From Acaricomes phytoseiuli DSM 14247 (GTDB lineage: Bacteria; Actinomycetota; Actinomycetes; Actinomycetales; Micrococcaceae), in assembly GCF_000376245.1 (NCBI RefSeq), contig NZ_AQXM01000053.1, positions 20,155 through 84,154 of the forward strand: a stretch of 64,000 bases of DNA. Direction: 5' to 3'. Both the position numbers and the translations under genes were made by a program. This document shows, piece by piece, positions 8,428-18,576 of this stretch. The first letter of the stretch is position 1; each line of letters opens with the position of its first letter. The notes beneath the pieces were generated by a model. That model was given only the letters and a program-made list of their open reading frames with translations. It was not told where the DNA came from and did not search any database.

Positions 8428-9054
8428 CTACAGCCCTGAGGCCACTTCTGATTTCAGCTGTTGAGCCGTCGCGCGCACTCGGAGGGAAAGCACCACGGTG
8501 ACGATCCCATAAGCAAGAGCGATCAGCCCGAAGAGCCAGAGCAGGCTGAGCAGCCCGACACCCGGAGAGAAGAAGACCACGAGCCCCCAGATCACACCGA
8601 CGATGCCCGATGCCAGGACCCACCCCCATACCGAGCTCTCACCGCGCTTGAGCGAAAAGCTCTGAGCGATCTGCGAAATACCCAGCAGCACCGCCCAGAA
8701 GCCGATGACGAAGACCAGCGCCACGGAAGTGATACCCGGCCAGAGCAGGGCGATCAGGCCGGCAGCGATCGACAGCAGACCTTCGACAAGCGCCCACCCC
8801 CAGTAGCGCTGCTCCTTGCGCGACTGCACCGCCATGAAGATCGCAGTCACACCATCGACGAAGGCGAAGAACCCGAAGAGCAGCACCAGGGCAAAGAGCG
8901 TGCTGCTCGGCGAGAAAAGAGCCAGCAGGCCTAGGATGATCGCAAAAACCCCACGCAGCAGGACCGCCCACCACAGCTGCCGCCCTGCGGCATAGAAGCT
9001 GGACAGCACATCGCTCTTGCCGCTCTGGCCTCTTTGATTGATATCGCTGTTCAT
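8428..9054 (-). CDS. HdeD/DUF308 family membrane protein
   Basis: 208 residues with six hydrophobic segments in three pairs, for example WAVLLRGVFAIILGLLALF, LVLLFGFFAFVDGVTAIF and VALVFVIGFWAVLLGISQIA. The internally repeated pattern RG...A...GL..L..P is that of HdeD/DUF308 proteins (named for acid resistance in enterobacteria; function in actinobacteria not established). It sits between rplA and rplJ with its own terminator. ATG at 9054, preceded by AGGAGAATTGAA. Confidence 0.85.
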   Translation of the reverse strand: MNSDINQRGQSGKSDVLSSFYAAGRQLWWAVLLRGVFAIILGLLALFSPSSTLFALVLLFGFFAFVDGVTAIFMAVQSRKEQRYWGWALVEGLLSIAAGLIALLWPGITSVALVFVIGFWAVLLGISQIAQSFSLKRGESSVWGWVLASGIVGVIWGLVVFFSPGVGLLSLLWLFGLIALAYGIVTVVLSLRVRATAQQLKSEVASGL

Positions 9055-9136
9055 TTCAATTCTCCTATTGATCTCTTGATATCGGATGCTGCAGCTGAGA
9101 CATCATCTAGAACATCTCTTAGAACATCTCTGACGC

Positions 9137-9170
9137 ATCAGGCCGGGTAACAGCCGTTACCCGGCCTGAT
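9137..9170 (-). terminator. Terminator of rplKA
   Basis: Perfect 15-base arms ATCAGGCCGGGTAAC (9137-9151) and complement (9156-9170) a few dozen bases past the rplA stop on the minus strand. Confidence 0.8.
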
Positions 9171-9205
9171 AGCACTTGATGAAAGTTGATTCAGCACAAC
9201 CGGGC

Positions 9206-9913
9206 TCAGGCCTCGGTCAGCACCTTGGTCACATTGGGATCGACCGGGATACCCGGGCCGAAGGTCGTGGTGATGGTGGCCTTCTGCAGGTAACGGCCCT
9301 TGGACGTAGAGGGCTTGAGTCGCAGAACTTCCTCCAGCGCCGCGGCGTAGTTCTCTGCGAGCTGCGTGGTGTCGAAGGACACTTTGCCGATGATGAAATG
9401 CAAATTGGAGTGCTTGTCTACGCGGAAATCGATCTTTCCGCCCTTAATTTCCTGCACCGCCTTAGCAACATCGACGGTCACCGTACCGGTCTTCGGGTTG
9501 GGCATCAGATTACGCGGGCCTAGGACCTTGCCCAGACGACCGACTTTACCCATCAGGTCCGGGGTGGCCACGGCGGCGTCGAAATCGGTCCAGCCGCCGG
9601 CGATCTTTTCGATGAGATCGTCGGAGCCGACGTAGTCAGCGCCTGCTGCTACGGCGGCCTCGGCCCGGTCACCGGTAGCGAAGACCAGAACCCGAGCGGT
9701 CTTGCCCGTCCCGTGTGGCAGGTTCACCGTTCCGCGGACCATCTGATCCGCCTTACGGGGATCCACCCCGAGGCGGAAGGCCACCTCGACGGTGGCATCG
9801 AACTTGGAGGCGTTGGTCTCTTTGGCCAGAGCTAGGGCCTCTACCGGAGCGTACTGCTGATCCGCCCCGATCTTGGCCGCGGCTGCCTCATATGCTTTGC
9901 TGCGCTTTGCCAT
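9206..9913 (-). CDS. rplA: 50S ribosomal protein L1
   Basis: 235 residues, normal length. Carries [31 protein letters not shown] and the L1 signature [20 protein letters not shown]. Forms the L1 stalk and binds 23S rRNA. The ATG complementary to 9911-9913 ([11 protein letters not shown]) is chosen over an upstream extension because GGAGAAAACAAGC precedes it. Follows rplK as an operon. Confidence 0.97.
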   Translation of the reverse strand: MAKRSKAYEAAAAKIGADQQYAPVEALALAKETNASKFDATVEVAFRLGVDPRKADQMVRGTVNLPHGTGKTARVLVFATGDRAEAAVAAGADYVGSDDLIEKIAGGWTDFDAAVATPDLMGKVGRLGKVLGPRNLMPNPKTGTVTVDVAKAVQEIKGGKIDFRVDKHSNLHFIIGKVSFDTTQLAENYAAALEEVLRLKPSTSKGRYLQKATITTTFGPGIPVDPNVTKVLTEA

Positions 9914-10017
9914 GCTGCTTGTTTTCTCCTCGTGCAGTTGTGGTCTGCGGACCGCGCCGGCCCTGCCACTGCCATCCTGATGCGGATGACTCAATGTTTA
10001 CGTGCGGTGGATCTGGT

Positions 10018-10449
10018 TCAGCCTTCGACGGTGATGCCCATGGAGCGGGCCGTGCCAGCGATGATCTTCGCGGCAGCATCGATGTCGTTGGCGTTGAGGT
10101 CCTGGAGCTTCTGCGAAGCGATCTCCTTGACCTGGTCCTGAGTCAGCTTGCCGACCTTGACGGTATGCGGCGTCGCTGATCCCTTACCCAAACCTGCAGC
10201 CTTCTTGATGAGCTCAGCTGCCGGCGGGGTCTTCGTAATGAAGGTGAAGGAACGGTCTTCGTAAACGGTGATCTCCACCGGGATAACGTTTCCGCGCTGG
10301 GACTCCGTTGCGGCGTTGTATGCCTTGCAGAATTCCATGATGTTGACACCGTGCTGACCAAGCGCCGGACCGATAGGAGGAGCTGGGTTAGCAGCGCCTG
10401 CCTGGATCTGGAGCTTGATAAGGCCGGTGACTTTCTTCTTGGGAGCCAC
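10018..10449 (-). CDS. rplK: 50S ribosomal protein L11
   Basis: 143 residues starting at the GTG complementary to 10447-10449 ([14 protein letters not shown]), with AGGA six bases upstream; the extended frame upstream adds non-conserved residues. [20 protein letters not shown] is the proline-rich N-terminal hallmark. L11 forms the GTPase-associated centre with 23S rRNA and L10. Confidence 0.96.
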
Positions 10450-10592
10450 TATCGGTCCTAACAATTTCTCGTACTGTCCTCTTCTGCCGGAGCGCAGAGG
10501 AGGGGTTGGCCGTCATGGCGGGACGACCGGCGCTTAGGCACGGCTAAAGCGAGCCGAGCAGAAGCGAAGTATGGTACAACCTATTAATCTTA

Positions 10593-11333
10593 CTAGATTT
10601 TGGTGACCTGGTTGAACGAAAGGGTCACCGGGGTCTCGCGTTCGAAGAGCGAAACCAGTACCACCATGGTCTGGGATTCCGGTTTGATCTCGGAGATCGT
10701 CGCGGGCAGGGTCTCGAACGGGCCCTCTTTGACGATCACAGATTCGCCCACTTCGAAGTCCACCGTGACCGGTGTCTTCGCCTGCTGGCCGCCACCGGTT
10801 TCCTGGGTATCCGCCGCCTGCTCCTGCTCGAAGACCGGAGCCAACATGGAGAAGACCTCATCGAGGCGCAAGGGTACGGGATTGTGGGCATTGCCTACGA
10901 AACCGGTGACTCCCGGAGTGTGCCGGACGGTACCCCAGGACTCGTCGGTCAGATCCATCCGGACCAGGACGTAGCCGGGGATCCGCACTCGGTTGACGAT
11001 CTTGCGCTGAGCGTTTTTGATCTCCACGACTTCTTCCATGGGGACCTGGATCTCGAAGATGTAATCTTCCATGTTCAGCGACTGGGTGCGGTTCTCCAGA
11101 TTCGCCTTGACCCGGTTCTCGTAGCCGGCGTAGGAATGGATGACATACCAGTCACCCTCCCGCCTGCGCAGCTTGGCCTTGAACTCCTCTGCAGGGTCCG
11201 CAACGGGCTGCTCGTCCGCCTGCTCGGCATCGACCTCTGCCTCGACAGCAGCTTCCGGGGTTGCCTCGGGCTGCACCTGCTCGGCATCGAGCTCTTCGCT
11301 CTGTTCGGACATCTCGAGCTCCTGCTCAGACAC
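10593..11333 (-). CDS. nusG: Transcription termination/antitermination factor NusG
   Basis: About 246 residues. After an acidic N-terminal extension of some 60 residues (typical of actinobacteria) comes the NGN domain ([40 protein letters not shown]) and a C-terminal KOW domain ([19 protein letters not shown]). Links RNA polymerase to Rho and ribosomes. The GTG at 11333 is preferred because AGGAAG lies just upstream; an ATG six codons earlier (11351) is the alternative. Confidence 0.96.
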   Translation of the reverse strand: MSEQELEMSEQSEELDAEQVQPEATPEAAVEAEVDAEQADEQPVADPAEEFKAKLRRREGDWYVIHSYAGYENRVKANLENRTQSLNMEDYIFEIQVPMEEVVEIKNAQRKIVNRVRIPGYVLVRMDLTDESWGTVRHTPGVTGFVGNAHNPVPLRLDEVFSMLAPVFEQEQAADTQETGGGQQAKTPVTVDFEVGESVIVKEGPFETLPATISEIKPESQTMVVLVSLFERETPVTLSFNQVTKI

Positions 11334-11423
11334 TTGACTTCCTGCTTTCATCTTTGATCGATGCGGCCGGGGAACTCTGCTTCCGAGGGGTTTCCAACGG
11401 TTCCCGTTCCGGCTTCATTCCAC

Positions 11424-11705
11424 TCAGCTCTCGGTAAAGCCGGTGCTACCGAAGATCACGCCGATCCCCCAGCCGAAGGCGAGATCCAGCACCGCCGTGA
11501 TGGCCATCATCATGATGACGAACACCAAGACCACGATAGTGAAGTTGATCAGTTCCGGCCGCGTCGGGGTGACGACCTTGCGCAGTTCTGCAATGACCTG
11601 TCGGATGAACAGTGCGATCCGCGCGAAGAAGCCGAGCTTGCGCTCACGAGGGTTACTGGACTTCTTCGCAGGCCTCTCCGAGCCGCTGGCAGCTGTTTCG
11701 GTCAC
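11424..11705 (-). CDS. secE: Preprotein translocase subunit SecE
   Basis: 93 residues: charged N terminus, the amphipathic helix IRQVIAELRKVVTPTRPEL and one C-terminal membrane segment (FTIVVLVFVIMMMAITAVL), the minimal SecE architecture. Component of the SecYEG channel. GTG start at 11705; sits between tRNA-Trp and nusG, the standard bacterial order. Confidence 0.95.
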   Translation of the reverse strand: MTETAASGSERPAKKSSNPRERKLGFFARIALFIRQVIAELRKVVTPTRPELINFTIVVLVFVIMMMAITAVLDLAFGWGIGVIFGSTGFTES

Positions 11706-11759
11706 CTGAACCTCACTGGTTTCATTGGACGAGATGGACTATGTACGACGTTCACTTAG

Positions 11760-11832
11760 CAGGGCAGACAGGACTCGAACCTGCAACCTGCGGTTTTGGA
11801 GACCGCTGCGCTACCAATTGCGCCACTACCCT
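11760..11832 (-). tRNA. tRNA-Trp (CCA)
   Basis: 73 bases on the minus strand. Acceptor stem AGGGTAG pairs with CTGCCCT, discriminator G, anticodon loop CTCCAAA with anticodon CCA, T arm GCAGGTTCGAGTCCTGT. Directly upstream of secE as in many actinobacteria. CCA is not encoded. Confidence 0.96.
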
Positions 11833-12162
11833 TTATACCTTTTACTTACTACTATTCACGGCGCCGCTACCTGATCCGCCCCCTGGGGACTTCATGATTC
11901 AGGCACAGAACATTATCGTGTTCTCACACCGAGAAATTAGTTTACGCAATCTGGGCTCCACAGTCGAATACAACCCCTCGCAGCTCACGGTTGCAGCAGT
12001 GCTCAACAGGAGTTCGGCAGGGATCAGGCAGAAGTATTGCAGACCTGATCCCGCTCGCACACCCCTTGTACTGGAGTTGGAACTAGAGCCGGAACTGGAG
12101 TTGGAACTAGAGTTGAAACATAACTAAGGCAGTACCTTTCATCCAACGACAGGAAGCTCCTG
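11833..12162. other. Intergenic region between tRNA-Trp and the aminotransferase gene
   Basis: 330 bases that must hold the promoter of the divergent tRNA-Trp/secE unit and that of the aminotransferase. Apart from the 12-bp tandem repeats at 12071-12118 and a TTTATACCTTTTACTTACT stretch next to the tRNA, I see no gene. Confidence 0.5.
12071..12118. repeat. Four tandem 12-bp repeats
   Basis: CTGGAGTTGGAA, CTAGAGCCGGAA, CTGGAGTTGGAA, CTAGAGTTGAAA in a row; units 1 and 3 are identical, so the array can also be read as two 24-bp units. It lies 45 bases upstream of the aminotransferase start, within its probable 5' UTR or promoter. Confidence 0.85.
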
Positions 12163-13350
12163 ATGATGACGTCCAGCCGTATCTCGCAACGCATCGGCGC
12201 TATTGCGGAATCAGCCACGCTCGCCGTGGATGCCAAGGCCAAATCGCTCAAGGCCGCTGGTCGTCCGGTGATCAGCTTCGGTGCTGGAGAACCCGACTTC
12301 CCCACCCCGGACTACATCGTGCAAGCCGCTGTCGAAGCCGCACAGGATGCACGCAATCACCGCTATTCACCGGCGGCCGGGCTGCCTGAACTGCGCGCTG
12401 CCATCGCCGTGCAGACGGCCAGAGATTCTGGCTACGCGGTGGAGCCCGCCCAGGTACTAGTCACCAACGGCGGGAAGCAGGCGGTCTACGAGATCCTCGC
12501 GACCCTGCTCGACCCCGGCGATGAAGTCCTCATCCCGACGCCTTTCTGGACCACCTACCCCGAAGCCGTGCGCTTGGCCGGCGGAGTGCCCGTCAAGGTC
12601 TTCGCGGGTGCCGAGCAGGACTACCTGGTCACAGTAGAGCAGCTTGAGGACGCGCGGACTCCGCGCACTAAACTCCTGCTTTTCGTCTCCCCTTCAAACC
12701 CGACCGGCGCGGTCTACTCGGCCGAGCAGACCAGACAGATCGGGCTGTGGGCGGCGGAAAAAGGTCTCTGGGTGGTCAGTGATGAGATCTACCAACATCT
12801 GACCTACGATGGCGTGCCCTTCACCTCCATCGCCGCGGTCGCTCCAGAGCTCGAAGACCGAGTGGTGTTGCTCAACGGTGTGGCCAAGACCTACGCCATG
12901 ACCGGTTGGCGGGTGGGCTGGGCCGTCGGCCCGCAGGATGTCATAGCGGCTGCGGCCAATCTGCAGTCGCATTCGACCTCCAATGTCTCCAATGTCTCCC
13001 AACGAGCCGCTCTGGCGGCTGTTTCCGGTCCGCTCGACGCCGTGCACGAGATGGGCCTGGCGTTCGACAGGCGGCGTCAAGCGATAGTCTCCGGGTTGAA
13101 CCAGATCTCCGGGCTGAACTGCCCCACCCCGCATGGCGCCTTTTACGCTTACGCCGATGTCCGTCAACTGCTGGAACAGCGCCGGCTGGCCACTTCCGCG
13201 GATCTCGCGTCCGAGATCCTGGACGAGATGGAAGTCGCGGTCGTCCCCGGCGAGGCTTTCGGACCGAGCGGCTACCTCCGGCTCTCCTACGCCCTGAGCG
13301 ATGAAGACCTCGCTGAGGGCCTGGAGCGCCTGCAAAACTATCTCGGCTGA
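12163..13350 (+). CDS. Aspartate aminotransferase-type PLP enzyme (class I/II)
   Basis: 395 residues of fold-type I aminotransferase. Substrate-binding [11 protein letters not shown] near residue 40, cofactor-contacting [13 protein letters not shown], and the Schiff-base Lys in [17 protein letters not shown] (about residue 245), with the phosphate-binding Arg two turns later; the final RLSYALS contains the carboxylate-binding Arg. This subclass moves amino groups between aspartate and 2-oxoglutarate, or acts on related substrates. AGGAAG at 12151-12156 supports ATG at 12163 (or 12166). Confidence 0.93.
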   Translation: MMTSSRISQRIGAIAESATLAVDAKAKSLKAAGRPVISFGAGEPDFPTPDYIVQAAVEAAQDARNHRYSPAAGLPELRAAIAVQTARDSGYAVEPAQVLVTNGGKQAVYEILATLLDPGDEVLIPTPFWTTYPEAVRLAGGVPVKVFAGAEQDYLVTVEQLEDARTPRTKLLLFVSPSNPTGAVYSAEQTRQIGLWAAEKGLWVVSDEIYQHLTYDGVPFTSIAAVAPELEDRVVLLNGVAKTYAMTGWRVGWAVGPQDVIAAAANLQSHSTSNVSNVSQRAALAAVSGPLDAVHEMGLAFDRRRQAIVSGLNQISGLNCPTPHGAFYAYADVRQLLEQRRLATSADLASEILDEMEVAVVPGEAFGPSGYLRLSYALSDEDLAEGLERLQNYLG

Positions 13351-13416
13351 GTTTTTATCGCGGTCATCCCGCTACTGCTACTACTGCCCTGTCAACTACT
13401 GCTTCGGAGTGAAACC

Positions 13417-13701
13417 ATGCAGCGCTTCCTGAACCCGCTTTTCACAGCCCTTCGCAAGAACCCCTATCGGCGAGGTCCACAGCGCTTGCTCGGCGGAGTG
13501 CTCGGCGGTTTCGCCGAACTGACCGGATTCGATGCGACCTGGGTCCGGATAGGCTTCCTGGTCTTCTGCTTGCTGCCCGGGCCGGCCATCCTGCTCTACC
13601 TGCTGCTCTGGCTGCTGTTACCCGAGCACAGCAGCGGTCAGATCGTGCTGGAAAAATTTCTCAACCGCACCGGAAACACCAGAATCACCAAGAGCAAGTG
13701 A
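13417..13701 (+). CDS. PspC domain membrane protein
   Basis: 94 residues. The PspC core RRGPQRLLGGVLGGFAELTG is followed by ATWVRIGFLV and a membrane segment ending LLLWLLLPE. PspC proteins respond to envelope stress; in actinobacteria small stand-alone versions are common and their partners unknown. ATG at 13417 after GGAGTGAAACC. Confidence 0.88.
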   Translation: MQRFLNPLFTALRKNPYRRGPQRLLGGVLGGFAELTGFDATWVRIGFLVFCLLPGPAILLYLLLWLLLPEHSSGQIVLEKFLNRTGNTRITKSK

Positions 13702-13837
13702 TCTTCCGGCGCAGCCTGCTGACTCCTATGAGGACTTTGAGCAGCCGAGCGGTCTAGAATTTTCTGGAGCCCGATGACGCGCTCCCGTCATGTCCTGACG
13801 ACCGAATGAGGATGGAACGAGGAGAGTAGGAGAGCAA

Positions 13838-14860
13838 ATGCGAATCGGCATTCTGACCAGTGGTGGAGACTGCCCCGGACTCAACGCCGTGATCCGGGGG
13901 GCCGTGCTCAAGGGGATCAAAGTCCACGGCCAGGAATTCGTCGGCTTCAAAGACGGCTGGCGAGGCGTAGTCGAAGGAGACATCATCGACCTGCCGCGAC
14001 ACAGCGTACGCGGCATCTCCAAGCAAGGCGGCACCATCCTCGGCACTTCTCGCACCAACCCCTTCGAAGGCGGCGGGCCGGAAGTCATCACCGCTCATAT
14101 GCAGCGCCTCGGCATCGGCGCGATCATCGCCATCGGCGGTGAAGGCACGCTTGCTGCCGCGAAGCGGCTGACCGACGCCGGGCTGAAAATCGTCGGCGTA
14201 CCGAAGACCGTCGACAATGACCTCGACGCCACGGATTACAGCTTCGGCTTCGACACCGCAGTGCAGATCGCCACCGAAGCGATCGACCGGCTCCGCACAA
14301 CCGGTGAATCGCATCACCGCTGCATGGTCGCCGAAGTCATGGGGCGCCATGTCGGCTGGATCGCCCTGCACTCCGGTATGGCCTCAGGCGCGCACGCGAT
14401 TTTGATCCCGGAGCAGAGCGTCAGCATGGACCAGATCGCCACTTGGGTCACAGACGCCCACGCCCGCGGCAGGGCTCCGCTCGTCGTGGTCGCAGAAGGC
14501 TTCGTTCCCGAGCACCTGGACACCGCGCACTCCACCCGAGGCCTGGATACTTTCGGCCGGCCGCGCCTCGGGGGCATCGCCGATCAACTAGCACCGGAGA
14601 TCGAAGCGCGCACCGGTATCGAGACCCGTGCCACCATCCTGGGGCATATCCAGCGCGGCGGCGTGCCGACGGCCTTCGACCGGGTGTTGGCGACCAGGCT
14701 GGGCATGGCAGCGGTGGATTCGGTCATGGAAAGCGACTGGGGCACGATGGTGGCGCTTTCCGGCACGGATATTGTGAACGTCGCCCTCGAAGAAGCCCTC
14801 GGCAAGCTGAAGACAGTACCGCTCAGCCGCTACGAGGAAGCCGAGCTGCTGTTCGGTTAG
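13838..14860 (+). CDS. pfkA: 6-phosphofructokinase
   Basis: 340 residues, matching the actinobacterial group. Motifs: ILTSGGDCPGLNAVIRG (nucleotide loop), IAIGGEGTLAAAKRL (the G-G-E/D-G motif with Gly at the position that favours ATP over pyrophosphate), the catalytic PKTVDNDLDATD, EVMGRHVGWIA and LGHIQRGGVPTAFDR. Commits fructose 6-phosphate to glycolysis. ATG at 13838 after GGAGAGTAGGAG. Monocistronic; the next gene is convergent. Confidence 0.95.
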   Translation: MRIGILTSGGDCPGLNAVIRGAVLKGIKVHGQEFVGFKDGWRGVVEGDIIDLPRHSVRGISKQGGTILGTSRTNPFEGGGPEVITAHMQRLGIGAIIAIGGEGTLAAAKRLTDAGLKIVGVPKTVDNDLDATDYSFGFDTAVQIATEAIDRLRTTGESHHRCMVAEVMGRHVGWIALHSGMASGAHAILIPEQSVSMDQIATWVTDAHARGRAPLVVVAEGFVPEHLDTAHSTRGLDTFGRPRLGGIADQLAPEIEARTGIETRATILGHIQRGGVPTAFDRVLATRLGMAAVDSVMESDWGTMVALSGTDIVNVALEEALGKLKTVPLSRYEEAELLFG

Positions 14861-14912
14861 GCCAGGCTTTGCATTGTCCGCAACGCGCTGTGGGCCATGA
14901 TTTTCATGCCCC

Positions 14913-16040
14913 TCAGCGCGGCGGACGTAAAAAGCCTTTCTCCCGGCCGACGACCTGCCCGGCCTCAGGCGACACCACGACTTCCTGGACTGCACTGTAT
15001 TCCGTCTCGCCGTCGCGGATCAGCAGCTCGGCCTCGGGGTCCGCACTGCGCTTGAGCAGAGCCAGCGCAACCGGTCCCATCTCATAATGCTGGGCGACTG
15101 AGGTAAGCTTCCCTACCGGGCGCTCCCCGGAACCTGGTGCGAAGACTTCCGCTCCTGCGGCCGGCATGGTGTGCTGAGAGCCGTCCAGGTGCAGAAAAGC
15201 GAGCCTGCGTGGCGGCCGGCCCAGATTGTGCACCCTGGCGACGGTCTCCTGACCTTTGTAGCAGCCCTTCGCCAGGTGCACGGCAGTGCGCAGCAGATCC
15301 AGTTCGTGCGGAATCGTCTTCTCATCCGTCTCCGCCCCCCAGCGCGGACGCCATGCGGCGATGCGCAGTGCCTCAGCGGCCCAAGAGCCAGCTACCTCAA
15401 GGTTCTCAACGAGCTCTGGCAGCTCCGCGATCCGGATCAGATGCTCATACCAGCGGCGCTCTCGCCCCGGGTGCTGAGCAGCGGGCAGCGAATACGAATA
15501 GCCGCCAGGCGCTTCTTCCGGCCAGGGATCCTGCCACACCAAAGGCACCCGCTCCGGCCCGACATCCGCCAAAGGAACCGTGCCGGCGAGAACTCCCCAC
15601 TCCCCGGAGACATCCGCGATCTCCACCTTGAGCATGAACTTCATGGAATCGAGCCACGCCGCAAGCGGGGCTGCTTCCTCCGCTTCGACGATCAGCCAGA
15701 CGCGCTCGCCGTCGTCGAGCACATGCCCGTCGTGCTCGATCCGGCCCTGGAGGTTCAGCAGGAGCAGCTCGGTCGAATCTCCGGGCCGCAGCCTGGAGAC
15801 ATCCTGCGAGGAGAGGGTGTTCAGCCAGCTAAGCCGGTCCGGCCCGGTCACCGTGACGACCCCGCGATGCGAGTGATCCACCACCGCTTCACCGAGGGCC
15901 AGTGAGCGCTGCTCACGCAAAGGATCGCCGTAGTGCGCCGCCACTGCCGCATCGAGGCCGGTAGCCGCGACTGCGCCGTGACGATCCAGCAGTACGCTGC
16001 GATAACCGTCCCGGCTGGCCTCACTCATAGCTGCGCTCAC
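14913..16040 (-). CDS. ygfZ: YgfZ/GcvT-type folate-binding protein
   Basis: 375 residues with the GcvT-like fold. The family signature K-G-C-Y-x-G-Q-E is present (LAKGCYKGQETVARV, about residue 250), with LSSQDVSRLRPGDS near the N terminus. YgfZ proteins bind tetrahydrofolate and help repair or assemble Fe-S clusters. ATG start at 16040; a second ATG four codons in (16028) is equally possible as neither has a clear ribosome site. Confidence 0.9.
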   Translation of the reverse strand: MSAAMSEASRDGYRSVLLDRHGAVAATGLDAAVAAHYGDPLREQRSLALGEAVVDHSHRGVVTVTGPDRLSWLNTLSSQDVSRLRPGDSTELLLLNLQGRIEHDGHVLDDGERVWLIVEAEEAAPLAAWLDSMKFMLKVEIADVSGEWGVLAGTVPLADVGPERVPLVWQDPWPEEAPGGYSYSLPAAQHPGRERRWYEHLIRIAELPELVENLEVAGSWAAEALRIAAWRPRWGAETDEKTIPHELDLLRTAVHLAKGCYKGQETVARVHNLGRPPRRLAFLHLDGSQHTMPAAGAEVFAPGSGERPVGKLTSVAQHYEMGPVALALLKRSADPEAELLIRDGETEYSAVQEVVVSPEAGQVVGREKGFLRPPR

Positions 16041-16072
16041 TCATGCAGATGCGAACCGCCGCTGCATAGCGG

Positions 16073-16732
16073 CTATTCCGCATCTGCGCCAGGACTGCCC
16101 GTGGATTCCTCCCCGGGCCCGACCTGAAGCTTCTTGAGGATCGCCGAGGCATGCGGCCGCAAGCCGCCTTCCTCGTCTGCCCTGGCCGCCGCTAGATCCC
16201 AGCGCCAGTAGAGGTCGCCGTTGACCAGGCCGAAAATTCGGGTGGCCGCGTTGTACTCCTTGGCTCCGGCTCCTCGCATCACGGCGTCTGTAGCCAGCTG
16301 GATCTGCGGGCCGTTGATGCTGCCGTAGTAGAGTTCCGCGATCTTGCCGGGGTGCACGATGGTCGCGGTGATATCGAAACCAGCGCTATCGTTGCGCAGT
16401 TCTTCGACCGCATCCGCCGTCGTCAGTGCCGGGACGATATCAGCGGGGATGAGCCCGGGGCCGCCATCCGCTTCGCCGAGCTCGCGGTCAAGCGCCCAGA
16501 ATCCGAGCTCGACACTCAGCGGGCGGAGCTTTGCTCCGTCTTCATCAGCGAGCCAGCTCTCCGCGCGGTACTCCAGGTAGGGAAGACCATGGGAGCGAAA
16601 GCTCATCTGCTGAAAGAAGTGTTCGGAATCGGCTTCCCCCGCACCGAGCCTGCCGTAGCCTTCCCACTCACCGATGAGCCAGGATAGCGGGACGAGCTCA
16701 GGTGTGAGATCCGTGGGGATGTCAATGGGCAT
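16073..16732 (-). CDS. Nitrobindin-like heme/fatty-acid-binding-like protein (DUF1794)
   Basis: 219 residues forming the small beta-barrel of THAP4/nitrobindin. The diagnostic G-x-W-x-G-x-G is seen as LIGEWEGYGRLG, with FFQQMSFRSHGLPYLEYRAES after it. Mycobacterial and plant members bind heme and NO and detoxify peroxynitrite. Convergent spacing with ygfZ (32 bases) suggests one operon. ATG at 16732. Confidence 0.88.
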   Translation of the reverse strand: MPIDIPTDLTPELVPLSWLIGEWEGYGRLGAGEADSEHFFQQMSFRSHGLPYLEYRAESWLADEDGAKLRPLSVELGFWALDRELGEADGGPGLIPADIVPALTTADAVEELRNDSAGFDITATIVHPGKIAELYYGSINGPQIQLATDAVMRGAGAKEYNAATRIFGLVNGDLYWRWDLAAARADEEGGLRPHASAILKKLQVGPGEESTGSPGADAE

Positions 16733-16746
16733 AGCAGCCGCCTGCG

Positions 16747-16860
16747 CTACTTCTGGCCCTTGAACAGGCCAAGAACCACAACCGCAGCAAACCAGGCCAT
16801 GCCGAGGCTGGCCAGCGCGAGCAGCGTGAGGAAGAAAATCTCTAACGCCAGAATAGACAT
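16747..16860 (-). CDS. Small single-pass membrane protein (37 aa)
   Basis: An ATG complementary to 16858-16860 opens a 37-codon frame, MSILALEIFFLTLLALASLG continuing into a long hydrophobic segment and a basic tail (GLFKGQK). Clear membrane-helix composition and its position directly upstream of the nitrobindin-like gene on the same strand argue it is real. Function unknown. Confidence 0.55.
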   Translation of the reverse strand: MSILALEIFFLTLLALASLGMAWFAAVVVLGLFKGQK

Positions 16861-16900
16861 GAAAACAGTCTACCCCGCGGGACGACCATCCTCAGAAGCA

Positions 16901-16932
16901 GCTCAAAGCAAGTCAGAGCAAGTCAGAGCAAG
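16901..16932. repeat. Short tandem 10-bp repeats at a gene end
   Basis: AGTCAGAGCA occurs twice back to back (16911-16930), preceded by the related GCTCAAAGCA (16901-16910). The array spans the 3' end of the membrane-protein gene that stops at 16923. Confidence 0.7.
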
Positions 16933-17666
16933 AAGGATCGGCCGACGAAGTAGAGCATCGAACCGAGTGCCAGGACCGGAGCAGCACCGAGGGCCAGCTG
17001 GCTGAGGATTTCAGTCGGAGGCTGGGCCATGATCATCATTTTCCGGAATCCCAGGAAGATCGCAGCAGTCACCAGCGCCGCTACGATCGCGGCGATGAGG
17101 AAATCCGGGCCGGAGATCAGCAGCGTCACTAAGGCAGCCGCCAAGGCTCCCAGGGCCAGACCAAAGGGTGCAACGATCTGATCCGGCCAGGAGGTCATAC
17201 TGAGCAGTACCACGACCAGGACGCATGCCGCGGCGCCCGGAAGCAGCTCGAACCCTCCCGAAGAGCGCAGAATCGCGAGCCAGCCGGCCCCACTGGTCAC
17301 CAGGATTACGCCGGTCACCGAACCGAAAACCGATTCCAGCCGGTGGCTCTGACCAGTGCCCCGGATCAGCTGGACCACGATCACGGCACCTATGCCCAAG
17401 GCGATCACCGGAGCGAGCCAGCCCAGCAGGCCCCGCAGGTCCGAGGCGGGGGTGAAGTGCGCTATCAGCATACCGATAGCACCCACGATGCCGATCACCA
17501 GGCTAAGCGTCTTACGCGCCGGAATGCCCAGGTACCGGGGCCAGCCGATGGCGAAGAACGCCACCAGCACGATCTTGAGGATCAGGGAGAGTTGCCACGG
17601 CCCTGCTCCAGCGATGACGATTGTCAACATCAGCAGCGCACTAGCGGCAAGAGTCCGGTTCTTCAC
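16923..17666 (-). CDS. Integral membrane protein of unknown function
   Basis: About 247 residues with seven to eight hydrophobic helices (for example [46 protein letters not shown]). No catalytic or transporter motif recognised. GTG at 17666 is preferred ([14 protein letters not shown], positively charged start); a longer frame to 17768 adds a non-conserved-looking segment across the divergent promoter area of glnR. Confidence 0.7.
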   Translation of the reverse strand: MKNRTLAASALLMLTIVIAGAGPWQLSLILKIVLVAFFAIGWPRYLGIPARKTLSLVIGIVGAIGMLIAHFTPASDLRGLLGWLAPVIALGIGAVIVVQLIRGTGQSHRLESVFGSVTGVILVTSGAGWLAILRSSGGFELLPGAAACVLVVVLLSMTSWPDQIVAPFGLALGALAAALVTLLISGPDFLIAAIVAALVTAAIFLGFRKMMIMAQPPTEILSQLALGAAPVLALGSMLYFVGRSFLL

Positions 17667-17835
17667 CCTTCCATCCTGCCCTAATCCTGGAATTCTGCCT
17701 GGCTCCGCAGCACCGAGCCGCTGTCCCGGCCCGCCGACGGCCCTCGGGGCGGCTATAATTGAAAACAATCACTCAGGGCCGATCAGCAAGATGACCGCCC
17801 GGTCACATGCTGCAGAAGCCCGGCGGAGGATGCTC

Positions 17836-18537
17836 TTGTCACAGATTCTGATACTGACCAATAGCACCGAACCTTCGGTGAGTATCCTCCCTGCACTCGA
17901 GCTCCTCAATCACCAGGTGCACGTCTTGCCAGCAGAGCCGGCAGCACTGCTCGGGCAGATCCGCGCCGATGTGACTCTCCTGGATGCACGTAAAGACCTG
18001 GTCGGCTCGCGCTCGCTAAGTCAGATGCTCAGGGCTACTGGCATTAGTGCTCCGCTCATTCTGGTTCTGACCGAAGGCGGAATGGCCGCGATCTCGGCGA
18101 ACTGGGCGGCCGATGACATGCTGCTCGACCATGCCGGGCCCGCAGAGGTGGAAGCCCGTTTTCGGCTAGCGATATCCCGTTCGCAGCAGCCGGGAGGCGT
18201 CGAGTGGGACAAGGAGATCCGGGCCGCGGGAGTGGTCATCGATGAGAATTCCTACACCGCGAGAGTCAACGGGATTCTGCTGAACCTGACCTATAAGGAG
18301 TTCGAGCTGCTCAAGTATCTCGCTCAGCACCCGGGCCGGGTTTTTACTAGGGCCCAGCTATTGCATGAGGTCTGGGGCTATGACTACTACGGCGGCACCC
18401 GGACGGTCGACGTGCATATCCGGCGTTTGCGCGCGAAACTCGGCGGGGATCACGAGAATCTCATCGGTACAGTGCGCAACGTCGGCTACCGGCTGGCTTA
18501 TGTGCAGTCGGAAGAGAATCAGCTCTCCGAAGCCTAA
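17836..18537 (+). CDS. glnR: GlnR-type OmpR-family nitrogen response regulator
   Basis: 233 residues. N-terminal receiver-like domain opening [20 protein letters not shown] that lacks the usual acidic pocket of phosphorylated receivers, then a PhoB-type winged helix ([48 protein letters not shown]). This layout and the LPAEPAALL and TEGGMAAI blocks match actinobacterial GlnR, the orphan global regulator of nitrogen metabolism. TTG at 17836 is chosen since GCGGAGG (17823-17829) sits six bases upstream; ATG at 17830 touches the site. Neighbouring nitrogen genes are not seen. Confidence 0.85.
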   Translation: MSQILILTNSTEPSVSILPALELLNHQVHVLPAEPAALLGQIRADVTLLDARKDLVGSRSLSQMLRATGISAPLILVLTEGGMAAISANWAADDMLLDHAGPAEVEARFRLAISRSQQPGGVEWDKEIRAAGVVIDENSYTARVNGILLNLTYKEFELLKYLAQHPGRVFTRAQLLHEVWGYDYYGGTRTVDVHIRRLRAKLGGDHENLIGTVRNVGYRLAYVQSEENQLSEA

Positions 18538-18576
18538 AAGGCAATAGCTAGAGTACTAGAAGGTATTTGCGCGGAC

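Noticed and set aside
12071..12118. CRISPR-like array
   Set aside because: Contiguous 12-bp units without spacers and no cas genes in the window.
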